Shown: one piece after another, positions 22,384 to 32,179 of the stretch
Position numbering within the stretch: the stretch's first letter is position 1
Layout of the letters: each line of letters begins with the position of its first letter
Assembly: GCA_029204225.1 (NCBI GenBank)
Contig: CM055107.1
Span: forward strand, 16,896,809 to 16,960,808
DNA: 64,000 bases
Origin: Diphasiastrum complanatum
Taxonomy: Eukaryota; Streptophyta; Lycopodiopsida; Lycopodiales; Lycopodiaceae
Reading direction: 5' to 3'
Program-made: the position numbers and the translations under genes
The notes under the pieces: generated by a model
What the model was told of the DNA's origin: nothing
The model's database searches: none
What the model saw: the letters and a program-made list of their open reading frames with translations, nothing else

Positions 22384-23235
22384 ACCTGGCGCCACGCCAG
22401 ACTGGACAGCCATAAACATGTAACTTCCACCCAAGCAAGCCATCCAACTCAGCCGACAGGTTAGAGCCTCGTTCCCCCAGAGCTTAACCCATTCACGTTC
22501 ATGCAAGGAACACTCAGAACCACAAGCCGCAACAGCTATTAAGACAACCAGTTCCTAGACCGAATGGTCCCGACAGCATACCGTTGGTGCCATGGACCAA
22601 ATGGTCCCAACGACATACTGCTGGCGTCCCAGGATACGACCCTCAGCTGCGTGCCTGATCAAAAAGTTTGAAGCGGCCTTACAACTGGCGCTTTTACCGA
22701 ACACTGAAACCCAGAAGGTAATCAGAGTCAGTTTGAGAAAAATCCCACATTATTAATAAATCTGAGAAGGTTACATTTAAAGTGTGTGACCGACCCTAGT
22801 CTTCGGGGTGCTGGCATGCCAAGGCGGGCGCCAGGACAACATTCCAACAAGGGAGGCTGAGACTTGATTGGAGCTCGCCTTGAGTTGCAACCTGCACTCC
22901 CCTATAGTATTGGTGGGATTCTCCACCTCCCCTCATACCAACTACTCTACCCAGGTTGGTAAAGCACATATTCTCTCTCTAGGATTTTTTTCTCTAGAAA
23001 GTCATTTTCTCTCTCTAGAATTTATTGATCCCCAAGCTTCCTTTAATCATGCCTAGATCGTGTGAGGTGATTGCACATCGATCTGAGCTCTCTGGACTTT
23101 GCTAGAACCGATCAAAGATTTTCAGCCATAGGAACTTCGCGTCGGCTGGATTCTGGTCACAGTGGCGCTGGGAGCGGCGCCGATGCTGCTGGCGCCGGGG
23201 CAATGCTGGCGCCAGAAGTAAAGCTTGTAAAGGTA
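22384..23235. other. GC-richer repeat leader ahead of a Copia gag
   Basis: The word CTGGCGCC recurs (about 22387, 23188, 23209). Two imperfect 36-bp units sit at 22558-22630, each with AATGGTCCC, GACA(T/G)(A)C and GGCG- or GGTG-like ends. The region probably holds the LTR and leader of the element whose gag follows, but no boundary can be set. Confidence 0.35.
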
Positions 23236-23490
23236 GCTTAACAACAGGATGGCACAAACTATTCCTTATGGTGCTACATGATAAAGAACCTTCTAATTGC
23301 TAAAGGTTTGTGGGATGTAGTTAATGGTGACGAAGAGAGGCCGCCTACCTTGGCACCTATTACACCATTTAGAATAACTACTTCTGCATCTACGGAGTTG
23401 TCTTCCGATGAGCAAAAGAAGTGGGATCGACGAGTGCATTGAAAAACACTTCATGCTACCAACATCATTTGGAAATAGTTCAATGGGCAC
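23236..23490 (+). mobile_element. Ty1/Copia gag N-terminal fragment
   Basis: The plus-strand frame from 23248 reads DGTNYSLWCYMIKNLLIAKG, then LWDVVNGDEERP. It ends at TGA 23440-23442 after EQKKWDRRVH. This is the opening of Copia gag proteins (usually LDGxNYxxWxxxMxxLLxxxxLWxxVxG). The rest of the gag and pol is missing. Confidence 0.8.
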
Positions 23491-23896
23491 CTTGACATAA
23501 GTCTTCTACTAAGGTGCTTGAAATTTCTCTTTTTGAATGATAGTAGATGACTACAATTATCATTGTCACGCTCAAATCTACCACCACATCTAGATGATTA
23601 CCACCCCATGAAAGTGTACATTGTTCAAGTCGTGTATCTCACCCAGTTGCGGCAAATGTAGGCCCCTTTGCATGCCTTCCATGTATGTCACATTTGACAT
23701 TGGAAACTCACATTCCCATTGTAATGTTTTTCTTGGCTAGGAATTGGGTAAGCTAAGTGCTAATCTGGACCTTCATCTCTATAAATTCTGCATTGCTTTC
23801 ATCTTTCCTAGAAGTGATCAATGTGTATTCAATTTTCTTTTCTTTTTTGATAGAGAGCTTCATGTAATCATTTGCAACAACACAATGCAAAAAATC

Positions 23897-24222
23897 TGTT
23901 GGAAATTGGTGGTGTAGCAAAAACAACTTCTAACGTAGTATCTCAATGAGAATCGAATACTCGGTTCTAAAGATAGAGGTCCAAAATCAAAATTTGGATT
24001 GAGATACTAGCAACGGAAACTTACAATGGACAGTGTGGATCGGAAGTGTGTCAACGTAGCAACAAGAATCAAGATGTAATGCAGTATGTAATAATGCACA
24101 AATGAACAACAACAGTTGTGTGTGGACAAAATTGCACTCTTTGATTAATCAAAAATAGAGTACGTGAGCGTGAAGCAGTGCATTCGTCTATGAGGCGCAA
24201 AAATGCAGAGCTTCAGGCTACT
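23897..24222 (-). repeat. 3' LTR of the antisense Copia element
   Basis: It begins TGTTGGAAATTGGTGGTGTA on the plus strand and matches 25606-25950 through to the CAGAGCTT block. It is shorter at its right end, where the partner carries about 20 extra bases. Confidence 0.85.
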
Positions 24223-25073
24223 GTTTTAGACCATACAGAGCCTTTTGGATTTTGCAGACAAGATGCTCCTTACCCTTGAGCTCGTATCCCTCTGGCTGCG
24301 ACATGTAGATCTCCTCATTGATATTCTCATTCAAGAAAGCTATTGGATGTCCATTTGGTAGACTTCAAGATCAGCTGTAGAGTAATAGTCGAATTGAAGT
24401 ATGTTAAACAACAAGGCTAAAAGTCTTTGAATAATCTAGATCTGGAATCTGTGAAAAACCTTTGGCGACTAGTCTAGCCTTGTATCGATTTAGTTTAGCC
24501 TTGTATCGATTTAGTTTTCCTTCAACATCATACTTCGCTTTGAGTATCCATTTGCATGGAATCTGATTTCGATCCTTTGGCATCTTTGTTATAATCCATG
24601 TCTAATTTTCAATTAGAGAATCAAATTATGTGTACATCACAGCTTTCCATTGATCAACATCTCGACTTGACATTGTATTTCAATGTCCTGTAGTCCTTAA
24701 TAAGATGACCAGTCCTCTTACAATATTTACAAAATCGTTTCTATCTTGGCTGGAATGATGAAGTTTTTGAATTTGATCCTAAATTCGATCTAGGAGGCTG
24801 CATGTTGCTCTTCTTGTCAAGATAGTCTGACTTTGTAGATCTGTTGGATCTAAACTTTTGATTTTTCTTTGAGAATAGAGCTTGAGGATCCGATCTCGAG
24901 CTAGAGGAGGATCCAGTTCGTCTGATCTCCTCTTGAAGTAGCATCTATATGACTCTTGATAGAGTGAGATGTTGCTGGGTCGCTGTGACCCATGTTTTAG
25001 AAGTTTCAGGTAGACTCGATAGTAGAGTCATTACTGCATTGGAATCTTCAATGATTGAGCCGGTTGCAATCAT

Positions 25074-25472
25074 CTATTCCATGAGATTTTTGAATGTGTT
25101 GAGATGGTTCGATATACTGTCTACATCAGACATTCTTAATGTAAAGAATGTCTTCCTCAAATGTAACTTGGATGTAACATCCTTGATATCATAGATGGCT
25201 GCTAGGATGTCCCAAGCATCCTTAGCGGTCTGAGCAGTTCGAATATGGCTGATTTGAGAGTCTTTAATGTTCAAAGTAATCAAGGCAAATGTCTTGCCAT
25301 CCCTTTGTCTCCATTTGGTGATGCTACTTGCATTGACCTCAAGCTTGACCTCTGTGCCATTAATGATGTCCCACAGTTCTTTGGCAAGTAGTATGACTTT
25401 CATCTTGAACTTCCAAAGATGGTTCTCTCCATCGAGTTTGTCAATCAGAGATGAAGTAGAAGATGGATCCAT
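25074..25472 (-). CDS. Copia gag (UBN2/gag-polypeptide type), intact segment of a dead element
   Basis: An open frame of 132 codons starting MDPSSTSSLIDKL. It contains LWKFKMKVILLAKELWDIING, KDGKTFALITLNIKDSQ and AKDAWDILAAIYD, the conserved capsid segments of Copia gag. It would form the virus-like particle shell in an active element. Here pol is deleted, so at most it could help package other transcripts. Confidence 0.8.
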   Translation of the reverse strand: MDPSSTSSLIDKLDGENHLWKFKMKVILLAKELWDIINGTEVKLEVNASSITKWRQRDGKTFALITLNIKDSQISHIRTAQTAKDAWDILAAIYDIKDVTSKLHLRKTFFTLRMSDVDSISNHLNTFKNLME

Positions 25473-25593
25473 TCTGGTAAAGAGAGCGAGATCACTGGTA
25501 GAGACAACAATATCGAAAAATTGTTAGCAAAGAGATGTCTTGATAGAAACAAGATTGAAAACCTACATGAAAATGTAGAATACTTAATCACAA

Positions 25594-25605
25594 GCTCTGA
25601 TACCA
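25594..25605 (-). other. Copia primer-binding site (initiator Met tRNA)
   Basis: GCTCTGATACCA on the plus strand is the complement of TGGTATCAGAGC. It abuts the LTR edge at 25606, which fixes the minus orientation of this element. Confidence 0.88.
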
Positions 25606-25950
25606 TGTCGAAAATTGGTGGTGTAGTAGAAACGAGTTTTGACACAAGAGTAGGTATCTCGATGGAAATCGAACAATCGGTTCCAAAGATAAAGGTCCAA
25701 AATCAAAATCTAGATCGAGATACTCGTAGTGGAAACTTAAAGCGGACAATTATGAATCAGAAGTGTCAACATAGCAGCAAGAATCAAGATGTAATGCAGT
25801 CTGTAATAAAAGCACAAATGAACAACCACAGTTGTGTGTGGACAAAATTGCACTCTTTGATTAATAAAAAATAGAGTACATGAGTGTGAGCAGTGCGTTC
25901 GTCTGTGAGACGCAAAAATACAGAGCTTTAGAAGCTTGATCGTTGCTACA
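25606..25950 (-). repeat. 5' LTR of the antisense Copia element
   Basis: It opens TGTCGAAAATTGGTGGTG and closes GTTGCTACA on the plus strand, giving TG...CA ends. It is a direct-repeat partner of 23897-24222. Confidence 0.85.
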
Positions 25951-26284
25951 TGGATTCTCTCTTCTGTCTGGAAAAATACAATCAGACCAAAAGGAATAGA
26001 ATGTATCAAATGATGCGAATGATCACTGATTGCTAAAAGTGTAGACTTTATTCTAAGTTCACTTGACTTGATTATTGTAGTTCAGTGATCAGTACTTGAG
26101 AGTATAAGTTTGAATCTACTTAATTTACTAGAGCCGTCCTATGGTAGATAGCCATCGTTGTAAATAGTAAATCTATGTACAAGTAGGTGGACTGTCAACG
26201 TCGTCCTCCTAATCGCGATGTGGGTTGGAATCGACTGATAGTACATGGATCGACTTTTCCCTGTATCGAACTTGATTTGACTTG

Positions 26285-26475
26285 ATGAGGGGGTCGAGTG
26301 AGTCGAGTAAGTTGATGGAGTCGAGTTAGTCGAGTTGAATGAGTTGAGAGTCGATGGAGTCAGGTAAGACGAGAGTCGAGTAAGCCGATGGAGTCGAGTG
26401 TCGAGTGACGATGGAGTGTCGAGTGAGTCGAGTGTCGAGTAAGTCGAATGAGTTGATGTTGAAGTTGAAGTTGAT
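26285..26475 (+). repeat. Degenerate GAGTCGA minisatellite
   Basis: About 190 bases are built from variants of GAGTCGA, GAGTAAG, GATGGAGTCGA and GTCGAGT in irregular order. On the minus strand this gives a low-complexity Ser/Thr-rich frame that should not be read as a gene. Confidence 0.85.
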
Positions 26476-26603
26476 GGAGTTGGACTTCGAGAGGGTTTTT
26501 TTTCAAATTTATTACAAAGTTTGCTATAGCTTGAAAATTCCAGACTCAAAATCAAATGTGGAAATGGATCGTTCTTAAATAGAATTATTTGACAATATTG
26601 CAT

Positions 26604-28260
26604 GTATTGGCATGCTATATTGATAGCACTACCAGCATCAATATTAACACATCATCGTCAATGAGAAGCCAAGAATTAATGAGCAATCATGAATCAAAAG
26701 TGGTTGTTATTTTATTTTATAGCCTTTGAAAGCTTCCATCCCATTTTATTCAACTATACTAGTTTGTCCAAGTGGCATGGAATTCATGAATTAGTCTATT
26801 TACTAGCTAAGTACAAGGCCATGATTTGATTGAACTAGGCTATTGAATAAGAGACTATGGAAAAATTGTTGTTACAAGGTGTAAAACTACTCGGCATCCA
26901 AATATTGTATGTGAACTCTTACTATTTACGATGGTAAAGGTGGGCGGTTGCATTTACTTCTCCCACTACCTTCACCCACGACTATTTAATATGCATGTAC
27001 GAATTGTGCAACTCACATGAACATTGGCCAAATTCTCCTCATTACTTGCAATATCAAGGAAAGTGTCCATGGAATAATTTAGTTTGCTTGTATGCTATAA
27101 TATAGTTGATTAGGAAAAGTAGAAGGAATTAATAGCATGTAAGCTTGTATGCTATTAATAAATATCTAGAAATTATCAAATTTGCTTTGTATGCTACAAT
27201 ATGAATGAGTTTTACATGAGGCTAGATTGAGGTGTTGCAATAATGTATTGATCTACTTTGACTAGAGACCAATGAAATTTGGATCTAACCAAATTAAAAT
27301 AACTTATAAGAGATTTACTTTGGAAACTCACAAATAAAATATTGATAGGCCAATCAAAGTATTGAGGGCATTTATGCAAGCTATGATCTTAGAGACTTAC
27401 CTGTGACATTCTAACGTCTGTGATTCAATGCTTAGTATGCTTGGAATTTCATATGCTTGGAACAACTTGATTAGTTGCCACTGTTGACTTGTTACAACAT
27501 TTCCAGTTATTGATTTGGAAAAATTCGTTGAAATCCATTTTAAGATATTTGTAGAGCTTTTACGCAATTTACATTATTTGACATCTACATTGTGAATGTA
27601 TGAATATATTTATTTTAGAATGTCAAATAACATTCAAATATAATTAATTTGTTAAGCTATTTAACATCCTAAAATACTATCTATTTATGGATTAACAATT
27701 CAAATTTCAATTATAAATATCTCTATAGAAACTTGCTATTTTGATACTATATGTACTATTAACTATATTACAAACATTCATAAGTTTTTTTAGAAGTAAA
27801 ATCCAAATCGGAAAGCAATGTAAATGAATGGCAAATATGATTTAACATACCCCAAAAACATGTTACTTGACTAACTTTTGAATTGTGTACAAGACTAAAA
27901 CTACACAGCCTTGAAGGATTTTGAAATTGCATATTCAAACCATCAATCTCTAGGCCATAGATAATGTGGCCACTAGCATAATGTAGATGCCGCATATGCT
28001 TCAAAGGTGAAGGGGATGAATATTTGCTCCACTCCCCCTCTTAATAATCATGCCATCAATCCTTAGGCCATATATAATTGTGGGTAAATTGTATTTTTCT
28101 GCGTTAGCAAGAGTGTAAAATAGTAAGAAAAAGTAATTGACCACATGGGGTGCACTACCCAAGGAGATCTCACTGAGTGGAGTGGAGTCCCTAAGTGGAG
28201 TCTACCACAATATCTAAATTCAAACTTTAGCTAGTTACCTTAATCTCCAAGAAGTGGTCT
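26604..28260. other. AT-rich intergenic, no gene recognised
   Basis: No coding similarity. The words CTTGTATGCTAT and TAATAG recur near 27090-27165, and the rest is AT-rich with frequent stops in all frames. Confidence 0.5.
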
Positions 28261-28311
28261 GAGCATAATGTAGATGCCACAAATGGTTTCTATTGGGCCC
28301 ACATTAATACA

Positions 28312-28815
28312 AACTTCCAACCAGTGCTCGAGAAAATCGGTAAACTATAGGAATGGAACAAAAATCGGCATCATCTTAAAAAAATGCAAGTTCATTGAGG
28401 ATAAGTCAAAAGAGGTATCTCGAGCATTGCTTCCAAGCAGTGTTCGGGAAAGCCGACATCTCTCTCGACAATAGAACCAATATCTTTCGTCAAAAACCGA
28501 TTTCATGAAAAACTTACAAGAAGTTGTCTTTAAAAAAACCGATAACTTTTTATAGATGTAGAAAATTTTATGTTTGTAATCTTCATATGGAGGAAATTTG
28601 TGTATAGTAAGGTAAGGAGATCCTTACAAATATTGGCTTACATAGGTTTATTGAGTTAATAAAATAATTTATGAATGCAAATATGTAGTATTCTACCAGC
28701 AAAAAATATGAGATGCAGGATTTGGACGGCAAAAAATCCCAAAAACCGATAACTTCAAAAAAATTGCAGGATATTGGAGGGAAACCCCTTTGGGGTTTCC
28801 CGAACACTGCTTCCA
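28312..28815. repeat. Cluster of related direct and inverted repeats
   Basis: The phrase CTTCCAACCAGTGCTCGAGAAA (near 28312) recurs as CTTCCAAGCAGTGTTCGGGAAA (28430) and in nearly inverted form near 28794. AAAACCGATAACTT occurs near 28507 and 28743. A perfect hairpin of 10-bp arms and 3-base loop sits at 28779-28801 (GGGAAACCCC, TTT, GGGGTTTCCC). It may be the remnant of a small non-autonomous element. Confidence 0.55.
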
Positions 28816-29167
28816 AGGATCGACATATTCCACATCAACAATCCAATGACAATGTCCCACACATCTCAACGTTGGAAGAGATACGACGAGAGAGATCATG
28901 GTTGATACCACCATTAGAATATGCTCATCCAACTTCCAAGGTGAAGGGGAATCAAATTGGCCCCACTCATCCCTTGGCTCTATCCTCATCTCTCCTATTC
29001 ATGTGGGGATAGTATGATATCTTCTTATTTTCTAAAGTATACTTTAAAGTGTGAGTATTTTTCCTCTCCAAGCTATTCTTTTCTAAAGCAAAAAAGCTTT
29101 TGGCAATGCTTGAGACAGGTTTGAAGAAATGTTGTTGAATTAGCCAGCCTTTGATCTTACTTCCATC

Positions 29168-29204
29168 CCTCTTCTGCTTCTGCTCACTCTCTTCTGCTTC
29201 TGTC
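29168..29204 (+). promoter_or_regulatory. Pyrimidine-rich leader (Y-patch-like) before the membrane protein gene
   Basis: CTCTTCTGCTTCTG occurs twice with six bases between the copies, directly upstream of the start codon at 29210. CT-rich patches near the start site are common in plant core promoters and 5' leaders. No convincing TATA box lies within 200 bases upstream, so TATA-less initiation is likely. Confidence 0.4.
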
Positions 29205-29209
29205 CATTG

Positions 29210-29641
29210 ATGGCTTCCTGCTTCAGATTAGTGTGTTTCCTCCATGCCCTCATTTACCTTACCTCAGGCTCACTCATGATCTTCTTCCTTAGAGAATTTG
29301 CAAACGTGGGTCATGGCAAGGACACTAGCAGCAAGATACTAGGATCAACTCCTCATGATCAGCTTGTGATCAGTGTTTCTGAGTCCCTTGTGGGCTTGTT
29401 GCTTCTCATCATAGGGTTTCTCTTGTTCATGGTGTCATTTGTGAAGGATCGGGAATTTCAGACCTTTTTTGCTGGGGGCTGTATTGGCATACACTGCCTC
29501 GTGGTGGTCTGGAGGTTGGTTTTTGAACGAAGAGTTGAAGCTCTGGCTAGAGATAGCATTCGTCAAGTGGTTGGGGACATTGGGTTGGCAACGTCTTGGG
29601 TATTCTTTCTGCTTTGGAGCTGGAGGGAGAAGTATGATTGA
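29210..29641 (+). CDS. Conserved plant four-helix transmembrane protein, function unknown
   Basis: A single intact exon of 143 codons from ATG 29210 to TGA 29639-29641. The sequence predicts four membrane helices at about residues 6-27, 57-78, 84-104 and 120-137. Charged loops carry GSTPHDQL (45-52), VKDREFQTFF (78-87) and FERRVEALARD (105-115). The C-terminus is SWREKYD. Helix spacing, HDQL, the KDREFQ loop and the WREKYD end match a small uncharacterised membrane protein family that I recall from seed plants. I cannot give a certain family number. A signal peptide is unlikely, because the first helix is followed by a short loop and not by a cleavage-type site. Function, partners and membrane location are unknown. 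The unbroken frame and conserved motifs argue for a real, selected gene. Confidence 0.88.
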   Translation: MASCFRLVCFLHALIYLTSGSLMIFFLREFANVGHGKDTSSKILGSTPHDQLVISVSESLVGLLLLIIGFLLFMVSFVKDREFQTFFAGGCIGIHCLVVVWRLVFERRVEALARDSIRQVVGDIGLATSWVFFLLWSWREKYD

Positions 29642-31160
29642 ATTGAGCTGTTTCTGTTGTTTTCAAGGGTGGCATCAATTCTGACATCTCATACTAGAAT
29701 TCAAATATGGCTACACTTGCTCACATCAACTTTTCCCTTGTGCTTACATATCACAAATAGATTCAGTATATGTTCAGAAGGCCAAGTTCGAGCTCCAAGA
29801 TGTGTGTTTTGAGAGCAGTGAAGAATAAGAAAAGGCGAATCAGATTGATAAATTATTGGGAGTTAAGATGATCAGGGAGGAGGCTGGCCTATTGAAGAGG
29901 CTCGGTTCATTAAACAGATGCCCACATGTAAGTAAAGAAGAATGATGAATCTATGGAGCAGTTTAACACCCTCTGGTACAACATATTCTGCATTCTGTAG
30001 ATCATAACATGAAAAGATGAAAATTTGTTTCAAGAAGCATCCAGGCTCCAAGGAGACATGAAGACCATTATCTGAACAACTGTATAATTAGATAGAACTC
30101 GTAGGAGCAGCTTTGATTTTTACTGTTACTCCTGCTCTCCTTCAAGATGGGCACGGAAATCTTTTCTGCAAGTTAAGGTACATATGCTCTCTGATCGCTA
30201 TTCTGAGAACATATTTTAGATAATATAGGTCTTAAGTTTCCCAGGATGAATGACTTTGACTTTGACTTTCTACCTGTGTTATTTGTTCATCATTCAGTAA
30301 CAATGAGCATTTGTGCGTAACCCAAATTTGAGGGACAACCATGCTACACCAAAATTTCGTCCAAATTGGTTCTATAAGGATGGCTAACATGTTGTAACTG
30401 GCTTTATGTACTAGGGAATGGTCTTTCTATTTACCTTCACCAGTGGTAAGGGTTGAGAGGTTACAGCGAGTTTTAACCTAGCTTAGAGTAGATTCGCATT
30501 CTTTGATTTACTACAGTTTCAGTTAAGTTAGGAGGCTCCATGCTACTTGGACTCTGGCTTATCACAAAGTCTTCATTTTACCTTTGGGCAGTTTTAAGTT
30601 TCCTCCCACCAGCTACCGCTGGAAGTGGGTCATTTCCGAGGGATTCCTAGAGAGGGCAAGATTTGCTGTATGTGTTTAAACGCACACTCAGATATAGAAG
30701 ACAAGACAGGGATCCTCACCAGACGTCTAGATCAGAGACAAAGCCCCATAGATTATGAGACCCTTTGAAGTCTTACGTCGACCTCCATCTAGGGCACCAG
30801 GCTCCTGTTAGACATTACTCCCATCACACCTTATAGCTCCACCATCAACGAACATCAAGATTTTCTTCAGCTCGTTGCAGCTAGAGATAAAGATATATGG
30901 CTTTTTGTCTAAATGCCTTTGTTTGTCATTTGAGAATCTAGGTTTAACATTAGATCCATTCTAGTTTTACCTCATCTTCAGTTTCCAATTTTCGCTCCCA
31001 TAGCACAATTTCTTTTGGAAATCTACCTTGCAGTCGTATGTACCTTTGGTACTCTAAAGATACAAATTAGGCTTTCTTTTCTCACTAAAAGTTTGGTCCC
31101 AACATATGTAAAAGAACTTTGCAGCAGTTGGAACATTGTTCGTGTGGAATGTGATAACAC
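29642..31160. other. Intergenic, no gene recognised
   Basis: Contains the presumed 3' UTR of the membrane protein gene and unassigned sequence. No frame shows family resemblance. Confidence 0.5.
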
Positions 31161-31165
31161 AGTTG

Positions 31166-31167
<2 letters not shown>

Positions 31168-31239
<72 letters not shown>
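31168..31239 (+). repeat. Compound microsatellite (CT)20 then (AT)16
   Basis: An uninterrupted CT run at 31168-31207 is followed without spacer by an alternating AT run to 31239. Confidence 0.97.
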
Positions 31240-31240
<1 letters not shown>

Positions 31241-31489
31241 TCATAGTCACACAGCAAATTCTAAAAAATTTGCAAGTTGTTTTTGTCATTTGGCCGTGCC
31301 CTCCAGCATTTTTTATTTTCTTGTGATCCGATTGAGGCGATCCAACATCCTATGAGTATCTATTTAACAAGAGGGACACAACGGGCATAGTGTCAGGCAC
31401 AAGAAGCGAGCGTGGAGTGCAAAATCATCAAAATCTGGTTTTGGTGGGCCCACATATGATTTTGATAAATGTATGGAAGTGAGAACTAG

Positions 31490-32175
31490 CAGTAGGTGTC
31501 AGATTGAGGTGCTATACTGTGTTTCCTTATGCCTACAGGAATGCTTAAAATGTCTGTTATGGCCGTTACAGCACATACATCAAGTTATGAATGTGGTGCT
31601 CGCTTTTGATGTTTTTTTAGCCCTATTATTTAAATAATTTGTAGGCATCGGATTGAGGTGTTGTAAGATGCTAGACTATGTTTCTTAATGTGTACAAGAA
31701 TGCTAGGAATGTTTGTTTTGGCCCTTATGCCACGTATGTCAACTTATAAATGTGATGCTCACTTTTCGTGTCTCTTTTAGCCCTAATTTGTTAATCAAGT
31801 TATAGGGATCTGATTCAAGTGCCATAAGATGCTACTCTCTATTTCTATATGCCTATAAGAATGCCAAAATTGTCTGTTTTGGCCCTTACGACACACACAT
31901 CAACTATAAATGTGATGCTTGCCTTTTGTGTCTTTTTTAGCCCTAATTTTGAATAAATTGTAGGGATTCGATTGGCGTGTGATGAGATGCTAGAATGTGT
32001 TTCTCAATGCCTATAAGAATACGAAGAATGTTTGTTATCAACTTATGAATGTGATGCTCGCTTTTCACATCTTTTTTAGCCCTAGGTTGTGAACTGAGCT
32101 GTAGAAATCTGATTGACATGCCATAAAATGCTAGAATGTGTTTCGTAACGCCTACAAGAGTGCTCAGAATGTTGT
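31490..32175 (+). repeat. Tandem array, period about 141-161 bp, 4-5 diverged units
   Basis: Units start near 31502, 31651, 31812, 31970 and 32111. Each repeats the order GATTGA- or GATTC-like, GATGCTA, GTGTTTC, TGCCTA, AAGAATGC, TGTTTTGGCC, TATAAATGTGATGCT and TTTTAGCCCTA. Units differ by substitutions and small gaps. The length is close to that of plant satellite monomers, but only a few units exist here. Confidence 0.85.
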
Positions 32176-32179
32176 TTTT

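Larger units (their letters stand above)
23897..25950 (-). mobile_element. Internally deleted antisense Ty1/Copia element with both LTRs
   Basis: The two LTRs (23897 to about 24222 and 25606-25950) are direct repeats, clearly similar along most of their length. The 5' LTR is the right one. Its inner edge is followed on the minus strand by the primer site TGGTATCAGAGC (plus 25594-25605). Inside, reading leftwards, come gag at 25472-25074 (LDGENHLWKFKMKVILLAKE, then a UBN2-type block), a Ser-rich basic stretch and a decayed zinc knuckle (CKYCKRTGHLIKDY, last Cys lost). The end of the internal part is a scrap of RT near 24362-24232 ([18 protein letters not shown], then [12 protein letters not shown]). 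Protease, integrase and most of RT are deleted, leaving about 2 kb. No target-site duplication was recognised. Confidence 0.88.

Noticed and set aside
23150-23215. tRNA-Asp-type primer site (TGGCGCC...) before the Copia gag
   Set aside because: TGGCGCTGGGAGC only partly resembles it, and the word CTGGCGCC is itself repeated here.
26139-26603. 154-codon minus-strand frame rich in Ser and Thr
   Set aside because: It is the translation of the GAGTCGA minisatellite, with no family resemblance.
26750-26960. Possible Ty3 RNase H remnant on the plus strand
   Set aside because: A weak YKAMI...AIE...LLLQG-like pattern with several stops, too short to call.
31015-31257. Open frames over the CT/AT microsatellite on both strands
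   Set aside because: Low-complexity Ser-Leu, Arg-Glu and Tyr-Ile runs come only from the repeat.
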